Shown here: piece after piece, positions 7,609 through 16,082 of the stretch
How the letters are laid out: each line of letters opens with the position of its first letter
Numbering within the stretch: the stretch's first letter is position 1
Origin: Streptomyces davaonensis JCM 4913
GTDB lineage: Bacteria > Actinomycetota > Actinomycetes > Streptomycetales > Streptomycetaceae
Assembly: GCF_000349325.1 (NCBI RefSeq)
Contig: NC_020504.1
Span: 7,668,326 to 7,732,325 of the forward strand
Direction: 5' to 3'
DNA length: 64,000 bases
Program-made: the position numbers and the translations under genes
The notes under the pieces: model-generated
What the model was told of the DNA's origin: nothing
Databases searched by the model: none
What the model saw: the letters and a program-made list of their open reading frames with translations, nothing else

Positions 7609-8817
7609 TCAGGCGGCCACGCCGTCCCGGCGCAGCGCTGCGATCTCGTCTACCGTCATCCCCACGGCTCGCAGCAGCGTCTCGGTGTGCTCCCCGAGCG
7701 CGGGCACGTCCCCCATCCTTGCCGTCTCCCCGCCCGGCAGCGTGATGGGCGGCAGCAGCGCCTTCAACGGCCCCACCGGCGACCCCACCTCCCGCCACCG
7801 CTCCCGGGCCGCCAGCTGCGGATGGTCCGCCACCTCGTACAGGTCCCTCAAGCGCGCACAGGCGATCCCCGCGCCCTCAAGCCGCGCGAGCGCCTCGTCG
7901 GCGTCGAGCGCGCCCAGCGCCTTCGCCACGAACTCGTCCGTGCGCTCCCGGTTCGCCACCCGCGCCGCGTTCGTCGCATACGCCGGATCCGAGCCCAACT
8001 CCGGCCGCTGAAGCACCCGTTCGGCCAGCCGCCGCCATTCCCGGTCGTTCTGCACCGACAGCAGCACCCGCCCGCCGTCCGCCGTCGGATAGGCGTCGTA
8101 CGGCGCGATCACGGAGTGTGCGAGCCCGGTCCGCGCCGGGGGAGTGCCTCCGTGCATCGCGTGATGCAGCGGATGCCCCATCCACTCCGCCAGCGACTCC
8201 AGCATCGACACCTCGACCGGCCCGCCCCGCCCGGTCACGCCCCGGCGCACCAGCGCAGCCAGCACCCCCGAGAAGGCGTACATGGCCGCCGCGATGTCGG
8301 CCGCCGGGATCCCGGCCTTCACCGGCTGCTCCGGCGTCCCGGTCACCGACACCAGACCGGCCTCGCACTGCACGAGCATGTCGTACGCCCGCTTGTCCGC
8401 GTACGGGCCGCCGGCGCCGTACCCGGAGATGTCCACGGCGATCAGCCGCGGGTGCGCCGCGCACAGCGTCGCCGCGTCCAGGCCCAGCCGCGCCGCCGCC
8501 CCCTGCGCGAGGTTCTGCACGAAGACGTCCGCCTCACCGACGAGCCGCCGTACGACGTCCAGGCCGCGCGGGTCCTTCAGGTCCAGGGCGATGGACTCCT
8601 TGCCGCGGTTGCACCACACGAAGTGCGAGGCGAGTCCCGCGGCGGCGGTGTCGTAGCCGCGCGCGAAGTCGCCGCCGTCGATCCGCTCGACCTTGATCAC
8701 CCGGGCGCCGAGATCGGCGAGCTGCCGGGTGGCGAAGGGAGCGGCGACGGCCTGTTCGACGGCGACGACGGTGATACCGGTGAGCGGCAGCGGCTGCGAT
8801 TCCATGCGGGCGATCAT
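7609..8817 (-). CDS. CaiB/BaiF (class III) CoA-transferase
   Basis: Family III enzyme that moves CoA between carboxylic acids, in the cytoplasm. Characteristic stretches are GITVVAVEQAVAAPFATRQLADLGARVIKVER at the N-terminus, WCNRGKESIALDLKDPRG, then DVFVQNLAQGAAARLGLD and a GYGAGGPYADKRAYDMLVQ block. The catalytic aspartate of the family falls in the YDMLVQCEAGL region. The length of 402 residues is normal. Two starts are possible (MIARMESQ at 8817, or MESQ at 8805), neither with a strong ribosome site. The substrate cannot be assigned; no neighbour encodes an obvious pathway. It lies 33 bp downstream of the ABC permease gene on the same strand and may be read through from it. Confidence 0.85.
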   Translation of the reverse strand: MIARMESQPLPLTGITVVAVEQAVAAPFATRQLADLGARVIKVERIDGGDFARGYDTAAAGLASHFVWCNRGKESIALDLKDPRGLDVVRRLVGEADVFVQNLAQGAAARLGLDAATLCAAHPRLIAVDISGYGAGGPYADKRAYDMLVQCEAGLVSVTGTPEQPVKAGIPAADIAAAMYAFSGVLAALVRRGVTGRGGPVEVSMLESLAEWMGHPLHHAMHGGTPPARTGLAHSVIAPYDAYPTADGGRVLLSVQNDREWRRLAERVLQRPELGSDPAYATNAARVANRERTDEFVAKALGALDADEALARLEGAGIACARLRDLYEVADHPQLAARERWREVGSPVGPLKALLPPITLPGGETARMGDVPALGEHTETLLRAVGMTVDEIAALRRDGVAA

Positions 8818-8850
8818 GCCCCGTGAGGGTCAGCCTTGGCCACGGGTGTC

Positions 8851-9633
8851 TCAGCCCTGGCCACGGGTGTAGCGCCGTACGGCCTGCGGCGCGGCGATCG
8901 CGATCAGCGCGGCGCTCCAGGCCAGCGACCCGGCGACGGGATGAGCCATCGGCCAGGCTGCGTCGGCCGGCACGGGAGCGTTGCCGGAGAGGTCCCGCAA
9001 GGCCGTGGTGACCGCGCTGATCGGGTTCCACTCGGCGACGGTGCGCAGCCAGCCCGCCAGGTTCTCCGTGGGGATGTACGCGCTGGACAGCAGCGGCAGG
9101 ACGATGGTGGCGCTGCCGAGCTGTCCGGCCGCCTCCTCGCTCCGGCTGGCCAGGCCCAGCAGGATCCCGACCCAGGTGCACGCGAACCGGAACAGCAGGA
9201 ACAGCCCGAGCGCGGCGACGGCGTCCGGCGCCGACCCCTCGAACCGCCAGCCCACCGCCACCCCGACCAGCAGGAACGGCACCAGGCCCACGAGCGTGAC
9301 GACCAGGTCGGCCATCGCCTGCCCGAGCGGTACGGCGGCCCGGCTCACCGGCAGGGTGCGCAGCCGGTCCGTCACGCCCCGGTGGGTGTCCTGGGCCGCC
9401 TGGAACATCCCCGTCATGATCCCGCCGGCCGCCGTCGCCGCGAGCAGGCCCGGCACCAGGAAGGTGCGGTACTCCTCGCCCGGCATGGCGACCGCGCTGC
9501 CGAAGACGTACCCGAAGAACAGCAGCATGGTGATCGGCGTGGTCTGGGTCAGGATCAGCAACCCCGGACTGTTCCGGATCCGCCTGAGCTGGCGTCCCAT
9601 CAGCGCCGTGCCGTCGTACGCCAGCGTGCTCAT
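8851..9633 (-). CDS. ABC-2 type exporter permease (DrrB-like)
   Basis: Integral membrane subunit of 260 residues with about six hydrophobic segments. It carries the DrrB-type central block (TEYRTFLVPGL-like EEYRTFLVPGLLAATAAGGIMTG, then DTHRGVTDRLRTLPVSR), which is the cytoplasmic coupling region of daunorubicin-resistance-type permeases. The ATG overlaps the stop of the ATPase gene (ATGA), so subunits are made together. With the ATPase it should export a drug or lipid-like substrate. Regulation is probably by the divergent TetR gene. Confidence 0.88.
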   Translation of the reverse strand: MSTLAYDGTALMGRQLRRIRNSPGLLILTQTTPITMLLFFGYVFGSAVAMPGEEYRTFLVPGLLAATAAGGIMTGMFQAAQDTHRGVTDRLRTLPVSRAAVPLGQAMADLVVTLVGLVPFLLVGVAVGWRFEGSAPDAVAALGLFLLFRFACTWVGILLGLASRSEEAAGQLGSATIVLPLLSSAYIPTENLAGWLRTVAEWNPISAVTTALRDLSGNAPVPADAAWPMAHPVAGSLAWSAALIAIAAPQAVRRYTRGQG

Positions 9634-10598
9634 GCCGCGCGCTCCTTGTCGTCGAGGTCTTCGTCGAAGGTGTTCGCCGTAAGCCTGAGGAAGACGTCGT
9701 CGAGGGTCGGCGGCCGCAGGCTCGCGTCGAGCAACGGCACCCCGGCGGCGTCGAGTTCGCGCACCAGACGGGGGAGGGTGAGCGTGCTGTCCCGCGTGAC
9801 GGCGGCCACCGCCAGCCGGTCGTGGTCGAACGTCGGCCGCGCGCCGGTGAGCTGATCGAGCACGGCCGCCGCCCCGCTGAGGGCGTCGGCATGGGCGACG
9901 ACCACCTCGGCCTGGGACCCGATCAGCGCCTTGAGCTCCCGCGGGGACCCGGTGTGCGCGACCCGGCCCCGGTCCACCAGGGCGATGTCGTCGGCGAGTT
10001 GATCGGCCTCCTCCAGATACTGCGTGGTCAGCAGCACGGTCGTGCCCTCGGCCGTGAGCGCGCGTACGGCGTCCCGGATCTGGTTGCGGCTCGCGGGGTC
10101 GAGACCCGTCGTGGGCTCGTCCAGGAACAGGATCTCGGGGCGCCGGACCAGGCTCGCGGCCAGATCGAGACGGCGCCGCATACCGCCGGACCAGGTGGAC
10201 GCCGGCCGGTCGGCGGCCTCGGTCAGGCCGAAGCGGTCCAGCAGTTCGGTGCTGCGTGCGGCCGGGTCCCGGAGCCGGTGCAGCCGGGCGAACAGCTGGA
10301 GGTTCTGGCGGCCGGTGAGATCGCCGTCGACCGAGGTGGACTGCCCGGTGACGCCGATCCTGCGACGTATCGCCGCCGCCTCCCGCCTCAGGTCGTGACC
10401 GGCGACCCGGGCCGAACCGGCGTCCGGGCGCAGCAGCGTGGTGAGCAGCCGGACCGCCGTCGTCTTGCCCGCGCCGTTGGGGCCGAGGATCCCGCAGACG
10501 GAGCCCTCGGGCACGGCCAGATCCAGCCCGCGCACCGCATGGACATCGCCGAAGCGCTTCTCCAGACCTTCACTAAGTACAGCGTACGTAGTAGTCAT
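9630..10598 (-). CDS. ABC exporter ATPase (DrrA-like)
   Basis: ATP-binding subunit of 322 residues. Visible motifs are Walker A (LGPNGAGKTTAVR), Q-loop (VTGQSTSVDGDLTGRQNL), signature (STWSGGMRRRLDLAASL), Walker B (EILFLDEPTTGLDP) and the switch region (TVLLTTQYLEEADQL). The C-terminal DrrA-type extension ends FLRLTANTFDEDLDDKERAA. I chose ATG 10598 (MTTTYAVLSEGLEKRFG); an upstream in-frame ATG at 10610 is possible. A TetR-type operator overlaps codons 3-9 and a second lies just upstream, so the divergent TetR product should block transcription of the pair. No biosynthetic genes adjoin, so general efflux is the safest role. Confidence 0.92.
   Translation of the reverse strand: MTTTYAVLSEGLEKRFGDVHAVRGLDLAVPEGSVCGILGPNGAGKTTAVRLLTTLLRPDAGSARVAGHDLRREAAAIRRRIGVTGQSTSVDGDLTGRQNLQLFARLHRLRDPAARSTELLDRFGLTEAADRPASTWSGGMRRRLDLAASLVRRPEILFLDEPTTGLDPASRNQIRDAVRALTAEGTTVLLTTQYLEEADQLADDIALVDRGRVAHTGSPRELKALIGSQAEVVVAHADALSGAAAVLDQLTGARPTFDHDRLAVAAVTRDSTLTLPRLVRELDAAGVPLLDASLRPPTLDDVFLRLTANTFDEDLDDKERAA
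10572..10592. promoter_or_regulatory. TetR operator O2 inside the ABC ATPase coding start
   Basis: Inverted repeat ACTAAGTAC-AGC-GTACGTAGT, arms matching at 8 of 9 positions. It overlaps codons 3-9 of the ATPase gene and shares the half-site of the operator at 10616-10636. Confidence 0.6.
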
Positions 10599-10615
10599 GC
10601 GGCCGACCATAGCGC

Positions 10616-10636
10616 ACTACGTACGGTGTACGTAAC
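10616..10636. promoter_or_regulatory. TetR operator O1 in the ABC exporter/TetR divergent region
   Basis: The core TACGTACGGTGTACGTA (10618-10634) is a perfect 7-bp inverted repeat around GGT. It lies between the ATPase start (10598) and the TetR start (10663), and its centre is 44 bp (about four helical turns) from that of O2. Confidence 0.7.
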
Positions 10637-10662
10637 TACGATGGTGGGCGAGGTGATGATCC

Positions 10663-11379
10663 ATGGCGGGCCGGAGCGGCGAACCCGAGGTGATCTGGGC
10701 GCGCCCCGAGCGGACGGGGCGGGGCCCCAGGCCCGCGTACACCCGTGGCGACATCGCGGCGGCGGCGGTGCGGGTCGCCGACGCGGACGGCCTGGACGCG
10801 GTCTCGATGCGGCGGGTGGCGGCCGAGATCGGCTGCGGCACGATGTCGCTGTACAACTACGTGCCCCGCAAGGTCGACCTGTACGAGCTGATGGTCGACC
10901 TGGTCAGCGGCGAGTACGACCTGTCCCGCGCCCCCGCCGGTGACTGGCGTGCCGACCTGATGGACCTTGCCCACCAGGCCCGCGGCATCATGCGGCGGCA
11001 TCCCTGGGTGATCCGGGTGATGTCCTCCGTCTACAGCATCAGCCCGAACGCCCTGCGCGTCCTCGACTGGACCCTGGCCGCCCTGGAGGGGCTCGATGTG
11101 CCGCCGGGCACCAAGCTGGAGCTGTTCGGGATGGTCAACGGCTCGGTGATGACCTTCGTCGCCAATGAGCAGGCGGTGGCCGAGCGGACCCGCTCCGAGC
11201 CGTGGTCGGCGGAGCGGGAGCAGGCCGTGCGCGGGGCGTACATGGTGAGCCAGGTGGCGACGGGCGCGTATCCGCACCTGGCCGCGCTGTTCGCGCAGGG
11301 CGTGGCCCCGGTGGACGATCCGGAGGCGGCCTTCGACCGGATGCTGCGCCGGCTGCTGGAAAGCTTCGCGCCCCAGTAG
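10663..11379 (+). CDS. TetR/AcrR family repressor of the ABC exporter
   Basis: Regulator of 238 residues. The N-terminal helix-turn-helix is TRGDIAAAAVRVADADGLDAVSMRRVAAEIGCGTMSLYNYVPRKVDL, a TetR variant with an N-terminal tail of about 26 residues. The C-terminal ligand domain resembles TetR_C_1 (tetracycline-repressor-like). ATG 10663 follows GAGGTG at a good distance. It is divergent from the drug exporter, with two copies of the same palindrome between and inside the genes. This supports local repression relieved by an exported compound and probable autoregulation. Confidence 0.9.
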   Translation: MAGRSGEPEVIWARPERTGRGPRPAYTRGDIAAAAVRVADADGLDAVSMRRVAAEIGCGTMSLYNYVPRKVDLYELMVDLVSGEYDLSRAPAGDWRADLMDLAHQARGIMRRHPWVIRVMSSVYSISPNALRVLDWTLAALEGLDVPPGTKLELFGMVNGSVMTFVANEQAVAERTRSEPWSAEREQAVRGAYMVSQVATGAYPHLAALFAQGVAPVDDPEAAFDRMLRRLLESFAPQ

Positions 11380-11386
11380 GCCGCGG

Positions 11387-12535
11387 TCAGATCAGCGCGA
11401 ACTGACCCTCCGGGCCCTCTTCGTGGTGGTCCAGGACCGACGCCGGTCGGCGGGCCGCGTCCGGTACCGGGAGAACTCCCGCCCTGTGCAGCTCCGTTGC
11501 CGTGATCGGCGCGGTGAACGTCAACTCCTCCTGCTGTGGGCGCAGTTCGGCCAGCAGTGCCAATACGGTGATCAGTTCGAGGAGTTCGGAGGTCCAGGTC
11601 TGCGGCCAGGTCGGCGGGCGGACCGCCGCCAGGGTGCCCGGCTCCGCCGTCTCCGCCGTACGTGCCGCGAACCACTGCTCCAGGACCCGGACGCCGTCCA
11701 CCTCGTACTCCCAGGCCGCCGGCGGCACCGGGGAGACGCGACCCTCGTCCAGGTGCAGGGTCTCCTCCTCGGCGTCGTAAAGAAGCGTCAGTGGGCGGCC
11801 GGGGAGCGGGGCGCGGACGTACGGACGGCGACCGCCCGGAAGTTTGGGGCGGTCTCCGTCGCGGCGCATCAGCCAGAGCAGGCGGTGGCCCAATTCCACG
11901 CCCCTCGACCAGAGTCCGGCGTCCGCGGTGAGCGGGACCGTGAGGTCCGGGCGGGCCGTCGCCAGCGTCCAGGCGAGGAGGTCGGCCGGGTCAGGGGTCA
12001 GTCCGAGGCGGCTCGCCAGGTGGTCCGACAAGCCCGGGGCGAGGTTCGGTTCATTGCCACCGGGGCGACGGTAGAGGGGGCGGACGCGCCCCGGACGCAG
12101 GAGCGGGAGAAGGGAAGTCGCGATCAGCTTGCCGGGCGTCTCGACCACGAACGTCTGCTGCGCGTCGGCCACCCGCCACAGCTCGGGACGCGCCGAGTCG
12201 ATGAGGCGGTGGTCCGGGATCAGCCACTGCTCGTCGAAGGGCGCGTACAGCACCCGCACCGGCTCCGGGCACGGCCCCGAGGCACGGACCAGCTTCTCCG
12301 TACCGCCGGTCCGCCCCGGCAGTTGACCCACCGCCGAGTACAGCGTCCGCGAGCGGCTGGGCTCCAGCAGGGCCTCCCGGTCGGGCCCCTCGGCCTTCAT
12401 CAAGGCGTCCCAGCGCGCCTTCAGACAGCCCGCGTCGGGCCCCGTCGGCCATCCCCGGCCCACCCGGACCGGTGCGACGGACCACGGCATGAGGTCCGCG
12501 AGCAGCGGAGCGTCGTCGTGCGTCACGGTGGGCAT
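11387..12535 (-). CDS. Stand-alone type ISP restriction-modification C-terminal (specificity-like) domain protein
   Basis: Protein of 382 residues starting MPTVTHDDAPLLADLMPWSVAP. I recognise it as the kind of streptomycete protein annotated as type ISP restriction/modification enzyme because it resembles the C-terminal target-recognition domain of that family (VLYAPFDEQWLIPDHRLIDSARPELW and the following segment to FVVETPGKLIAT). No nuclease, helicase or methyltransferase motif is present here or nearby, so this is not a complete restriction system. It is the last gene of an apparent hmgA-gntR operon (26 bp after the GntR stop), a strange place for a defence component. It may have an unrelated role. 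The family call is from memory of sequence style. Confidence 0.6.
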   Translation of the reverse strand: MPTVTHDDAPLLADLMPWSVAPVRVGRGWPTGPDAGCLKARWDALMKAEGPDREALLEPSRSRTLYSAVGQLPGRTGGTEKLVRASGPCPEPVRVLYAPFDEQWLIPDHRLIDSARPELWRVADAQQTFVVETPGKLIATSLLPLLRPGRVRPLYRRPGGNEPNLAPGLSDHLASRLGLTPDPADLLAWTLATARPDLTVPLTADAGLWSRGVELGHRLLWLMRRDGDRPKLPGGRRPYVRAPLPGRPLTLLYDAEEETLHLDEGRVSPVPPAAWEYEVDGVRVLEQWFAARTAETAEPGTLAAVRPPTWPQTWTSELLELITVLALLAELRPQQEELTFTAPITATELHRAGVLPVPDAARRPASVLDHHEEGPEGQFALI

Positions 12536-12561
12536 GGTACGGGGTGGTGATGACACGGTGC

Positions 12562-13311
12562 CTAGTTGGCTTCCAGGGTCACCGTGAAGGAGAAACGGTC
12601 GCCCCGGTAGTGGATGACAGCCACATCCAGCACACGTCCGTCCGAATCGTACGTAACGCCCGTGTAGTGCAGGATCGGGCTCAGCAGCGGCACTTCGAGC
12701 AGCCGAGCCGTCTCCGGATCCGCCAGCCTCGCCTCCACCGTGTCCGTGATCCGGCTGATGTCCGCCCCCACGACGTCCCGCAGCACCTTCGTCATCGGCC
12801 ATCGCGCGAGGTCCGCCAGATCGACCCGCTCGGCGAGTTCGGGCCGGATGAAGTTTCGGGCGTGGTTGGTCGGCTCGCCCGTCTTCTCGTCGCTGCGCAG
12901 CCGGTGATACGTGGCCACCTCGTCCAGATCCGGGAAGTACTCCACGAGTTCCGCCGGCACCGGCCCCTTCCCGTGGTCCAGCATCCGGGCCGCCATCCCC
13001 GACTGCTGGGCCACGATCGCGTCCACCGAGCCCAGCAGCCGCACCGGCGCCCCGCGCTGCACATGCGGCTCGATGAACGTGCCCCGGCGCCGGTGGCGGG
13101 TGATCAGCCCCTCGTCCTCCAGCTCCTTCAGCGCCTGCCGCATGGTCAGCACACTCACGCCGTAGTGCCCGGCCAGCTGCTCCTCGGTGGGCAGGCGCAG
13201 CGGGTCCTGGGGGCGGCGGCCGAGTATCGAGGCCCGCAGCGACTGCGAGACCTGGTACCAGAGCGGCAGCTTGCGGTTGAGGACGATGGAGTCCGGGGCG
13301 AAGGAGGTCAC
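12562..13311 (-). CDS. GntR/HutC family regulator, probably of homogentisate catabolism
   Basis: Regulator of 249 residues. The winged helix lies at about residues 15-80 (LPLWYQVSQSLRASIL, LPTEEQLAGHYGVSVLTMRQALKELEDEGLITRHRRRGTFI). A C-terminal UTRA ligand-binding domain follows (ETARLLEVPLLSPILHYTGVTYDSDGRVLDVAVIHYRGDRFSFTV). It is 27 bp downstream of hmgA in the same direction, so it is probably co-transcribed and senses an aromatic acid or breakdown product. A 7-bp inverted repeat upstream of hmgA (14678-14701) is a candidate operator. Confidence 0.88.
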   Translation of the reverse strand: MTSFAPDSIVLNRKLPLWYQVSQSLRASILGRRPQDPLRLPTEEQLAGHYGVSVLTMRQALKELEDEGLITRHRRRGTFIEPHVQRGAPVRLLGSVDAIVAQQSGMAARMLDHGKGPVPAELVEYFPDLDEVATYHRLRSDEKTGEPTNHARNFIRPELAERVDLADLARWPMTKVLRDVVGADISRITDTVEARLADPETARLLEVPLLSPILHYTGVTYDSDGRVLDVAVIHYRGDRFSFTVTLEAN

Positions 13312-13338
13312 GGGGCCATCCGTACCGGCAGGAGTTGA

Positions 13339-14655
13339 TCAGTGCAAGGGGCGGAAGTGGCGTTCGAGGCCCTGCCACACGTCGTCGTAGCCGTGCTGGA
13401 GGTGGTCCGCCCCCGCCGCGTGCGGGGTCAGCGTCACCGGCCAGCGCGTCTCGAACATGAACGCGAGCCCGTCGTCGATCTTCTGCGGCCGCAGCTCCGC
13501 GGCGCTCGCCCTGTCGAACGTCTCCCGGTCCGGGCCGTGCGCCGACATCATGTTGTGCAGCGAGCCGCCGCCCGGCACGAAGCCCTCCGCCTTCGCGTCG
13601 TAGGCGCCCTCGATCAGGCCCATGTACTCGCTCATCACGTTCCGGTGGAAGTACGGCGGCCGGAAGGTGTCCTCGCCCACCAGCCAGCGCGGCGCGAAGA
13701 CCACGAAGTCGACCCCGGCGAGCCCCGGGGTGTCCGACGGGGAGGTGAGCACCGTGAAGATCGACGGGTCGGGATGGTCGTACGAGATCGTCCCGATGAC
13801 GTTGAAGCGGCGCAGGTCGTACACGTACGGCACATGGTTGCCGTGCCAGGCGACCACGTCGAGCGGGGAGTGGCCGTACGTCGCCCGCCAGAGGTTGCCG
13901 CAGTACTTGTTGACGACCTCCACCGGGCCCTCGACGTCCTCGTACGCGGCGACCGGTGCCTGGAAGTCCCGCGCGTTGGCGAGGCCGTTGGCGCCGATCG
14001 GGCCGAGGTCGGGGAGCTGGAAGGGGGCGCCGTAGTTCTCGCAGACGTAGCCGCGGGCGGTCGCGTCCAGCAGCTCCACCCGGAAGCGCACCCCGCGCGG
14101 GATCAGCGCGACGTGTCCGGGCTCGGCGTGCAGCAGCCCGAACTCGGTGCGCAGCAACAGCCCGCCCCGCTCCGGGACGATCAGCAGTTCGCCGTCGGCG
14201 TCGCTGAAGACGCGGTCCATGGAGGTGTTGGCGCTGTAGAGGTGGACGGCCATGCCCGCGCGCTGGGTCGCGTCGCCGTTGCCGCCGAGGGTCCACAGGC
14301 CCGCGAGGAAGTCGGTGCCGGTGGCGGGGTCGGGCAGGGGGTTCCAGCGCAGCCGGTTCGGGTCGGGCACCGACTCGGTGAAGGGCGCGGTGCGCAGGGC
14401 GCCGTTGTCCATGCGGGTGAAGGCGGGGTGGGCCGCCGAGGGGCGGATGCGGTACAGCCAGGAGCGGCGGTTGTGGGACCGCGGCTCGGTGAACGCCGAT
14501 CCGCTGAGCTGCTCGGCGTAGAGCCCGAGGGGTGCGCGCTGCGGTGAGTTGCGGCCCTCCGGAAGGGCGCCGGGCACCGCCTCGGAGGTGTGCTCGTTGC
14601 CGAAACCGAGGAGGTACGACAGCCCCTCCGCGGTCTTCCGCGCGTCCCCGCTCAT
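13339..14655 (-). CDS. hmgA: Homogentisate 1,2-dioxygenase
   Basis: Iron enzyme that opens the ring of homogentisate to maleylacetoacetate in tyrosine and phenylalanine breakdown; cytoplasmic. The 438-residue length is typical. Recognised family stretches are [22 protein letters not shown] and [16 protein letters not shown] at the N-terminus, [14 protein letters not shown], and the C-terminal iron-site region ([52 protein letters not shown]) with its His and Glu ligands. It heads a three-gene run with a GntR regulator and a type ISP-like protein. The inverted repeat just upstream is the probable control site. Downstream pathway enzymes (isomerase, fumarylacetoacetase) are not in the window. 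Confidence 0.96.
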   Translation of the reverse strand: MSGDARKTAEGLSYLLGFGNEHTSEAVPGALPEGRNSPQRAPLGLYAEQLSGSAFTEPRSHNRRSWLYRIRPSAAHPAFTRMDNGALRTAPFTESVPDPNRLRWNPLPDPATGTDFLAGLWTLGGNGDATQRAGMAVHLYSANTSMDRVFSDADGELLIVPERGGLLLRTEFGLLHAEPGHVALIPRGVRFRVELLDATARGYVCENYGAPFQLPDLGPIGANGLANARDFQAPVAAYEDVEGPVEVVNKYCGNLWRATYGHSPLDVVAWHGNHVPYVYDLRRFNVIGTISYDHPDPSIFTVLTSPSDTPGLAGVDFVVFAPRWLVGEDTFRPPYFHRNVMSEYMGLIEGAYDAKAEGFVPGGGSLHNMMSAHGPDRETFDRASAAELRPQKIDDGLAFMFETRWPVTLTPHAAGADHLQHGYDDVWQGLERHFRPLH

Positions 14656-14677
14656 GATCGCTCCCTCGCTCGTCCGG

Positions 14678-14701
14678 AATCCTATGTATCACCGTAGGAT
14701 T
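14678..14701. promoter_or_regulatory. Inverted repeat upstream of hmgA, candidate GntR operator
   Basis: AATCCTA (14678-14684) and TAGGATT (14695-14701) form a perfect 7-bp inverted repeat with a 10-bp spacer, 23 bp upstream of the hmgA ATG. Confidence 0.6.
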
Positions 14702-14820
14702 CCGCCTCGGTGGACGCAAGAGGTACCTCCGTCCTCATCGCTGCTCCTCATCACTGCGGACGACCTGAACCCGACTCCAGGGGGATCCGAGTGTCGGACC
14801 TGTGTTCTAGGCTCCAGGGC

Positions 14821-15402
14821 ATGTCGTGGACGCGGGGGCCGCTTGCCGCGCTCGCGGTCTGTGTCCTGCTGCTGACCGGATCCGCGGGCTGCGGCACCAG
14901 TGGCACACAGGACGGGAAGAACGGCGGGGTGTCGCCCTCGCCGGTCGGCGAGCTGCTCGACGACTCCGACGAGGAGGGCCGCCTCTACCGCGAGGTGGAC
15001 AGGGACCAGGCGCCCGAGGTCGGCGTCGAGGTGGAGCCCAACTCCGACGACAGCTGGGACGTCCGGCTCACCCTCCGAGGCTTCCGCTTCTCGCCCGCCG
15101 GTACCAAGGAGACGCCGGTGGCCGGACGGGGCCTGGCGCACCTCTATGTCGACGGCCGGCTGATCGCCCGGCTGCGCACCGACCGGTACCGCCTCTCCGC
15201 CGAGCTCGTCCCGCGCGGTACGCACCACCTCACCGCCCGGCTGTACGCCGACGACGGCACGGTGTGGGCCGCGGACGGCGAACCGATCGAGAGCACGACC
15301 GACCTCACGGCGTCCGCGGCCGACCCGACGATGAGTGCAGGGGCCACCCGAGTCCGTAATGGAGGGCAAGGTTCACCGGACCGCGCCGGAAAGGCATCAT
15401 GA
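14821..15402 (+). CDS. Putative lipoprotein of unknown function
   Basis: Protein of 193 residues with a lipoprotein signal peptide (LAALAVCVLLLTGSAGC, lipobox GSAGC with Cys at about residue 24), so it is anchored on the outer face of the membrane. The mature part has an acidic linker (LLDDSDEEGRLYREVDRDQAPEV) and then a beta-rich domain (WDVRLTLRGFRFSPAG, GLAHLYVDGRLIARLRTDRYRL, GTHHLTARLYADDG). This looks like an immunoglobulin or cupredoxin-like fold, but I cannot name the family. The stop overlaps the ATG of the following TetR gene (ATGA). Confidence 0.78.
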   Translation: MSWTRGPLAALAVCVLLLTGSAGCGTSGTQDGKNGGVSPSPVGELLDDSDEEGRLYREVDRDQAPEVGVEVEPNSDDSWDVRLTLRGFRFSPAGTKETPVAGRGLAHLYVDGRLIARLRTDRYRLSAELVPRGTHHLTARLYADDGTVWAADGEPIESTTDLTASAADPTMSAGATRVRNGGQGSPDRAGKAS

Positions 15403-16016
15403 AGCCCGTGCCCCACGCGACCTCGCTCCGCCGCGCGCCCGTACAGCGGCGCAGTGCCGAACGGCTCACCAGGATCCTCGACGCCTGCGCCGACCTCCTC
15501 GACGAGGTCGGCTACGACGCCCTGAGCACCCGCGCGGTCGCCCAGCGCGCCGGTGTCCCGATCGGCTCGGTCTACCGCTTCTTCGGCAACAAGCGCCAGA
15601 TGGCCGACGCCCTGGCCCAGCGCAACCTCGAGCGGTACGCCGAGCGCGTCACCGAGCGCCTGGCGGCCGACGACGTCCGCGACTGGCGCACCGCCATGGA
15701 CGCCGTACTCGACGAGTACCTGCTGATGAAGCGGACCGCGCCCGGATTCTCCCTGGTCGACTTCGGCAACCAGATACCCGTCGGCGCCCGCCGCGCCGAG
15801 CCCAACCACCGCGTGGCGGACCGCCTCACCGAACTCCTGTCCACCTACGTGGGCCGCACCCCCGACGAAGACCTCCGCCGCGTCTTCCTCGTCGCCGTGG
15901 AGACCGCCGACACCCTGGTCCACCTCGCCTTCCGCGTCTCCCCGGAGGGCGACGAACGCATCATCGAGGAGGCGCGTGAACTGCTGCGCGCCTATCTCGC
16001 ACGCGTCCTGGACTGA
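15399..16016 (+). CDS. TetR/AcrR family transcriptional regulator
   Basis: Regulator of 205 residues. The DNA-binding domain is AERLTRILDACADLLDEVGYDALSTRAVAQRAGVPIGSVYRFFGNKRQMADAL (about residues 20-72), followed by an all-helical ligand domain. The ATG overlaps the stop of the lipoprotein gene, so the two share a transcript. No palindromic operator was obvious upstream of the lipoprotein gene. Target and ligand are unknown; the end lies 66 bp before the hydrolase gene of the caspase-like locus. Confidence 0.88.
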   Translation: MKPVPHATSLRRAPVQRRSAERLTRILDACADLLDEVGYDALSTRAVAQRAGVPIGSVYRFFGNKRQMADALAQRNLERYAERVTERLAADDVRDWRTAMDAVLDEYLLMKRTAPGFSLVDFGNQIPVGARRAEPNHRVADRLTELLSTYVGRTPDEDLRRVFLVAVETADTLVHLAFRVSPEGDERIIEEARELLRAYLARVLD

Positions 16017-16082
16017 ACGGGGCCCGGACGGCGGCCCGTTGCTAAAGTGACCAGACCCTTGGGGCGCTGATCGGGGGACGCC

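Noticed and set aside
11387..12535. A complete restriction-modification system
   Set aside because: Only the recognition-like domain is present; no methyltransferase, helicase or nuclease motif is found in the neighbouring genes.
11387..14719. A single continuous frame of 1110 codons suggesting a fusion of hmgA with the ISP-like protein
   Set aside because: The middle of the frame does not match the true hmgA and GntR reading frames; three separate genes with good starts and domain matches explain the DNA.
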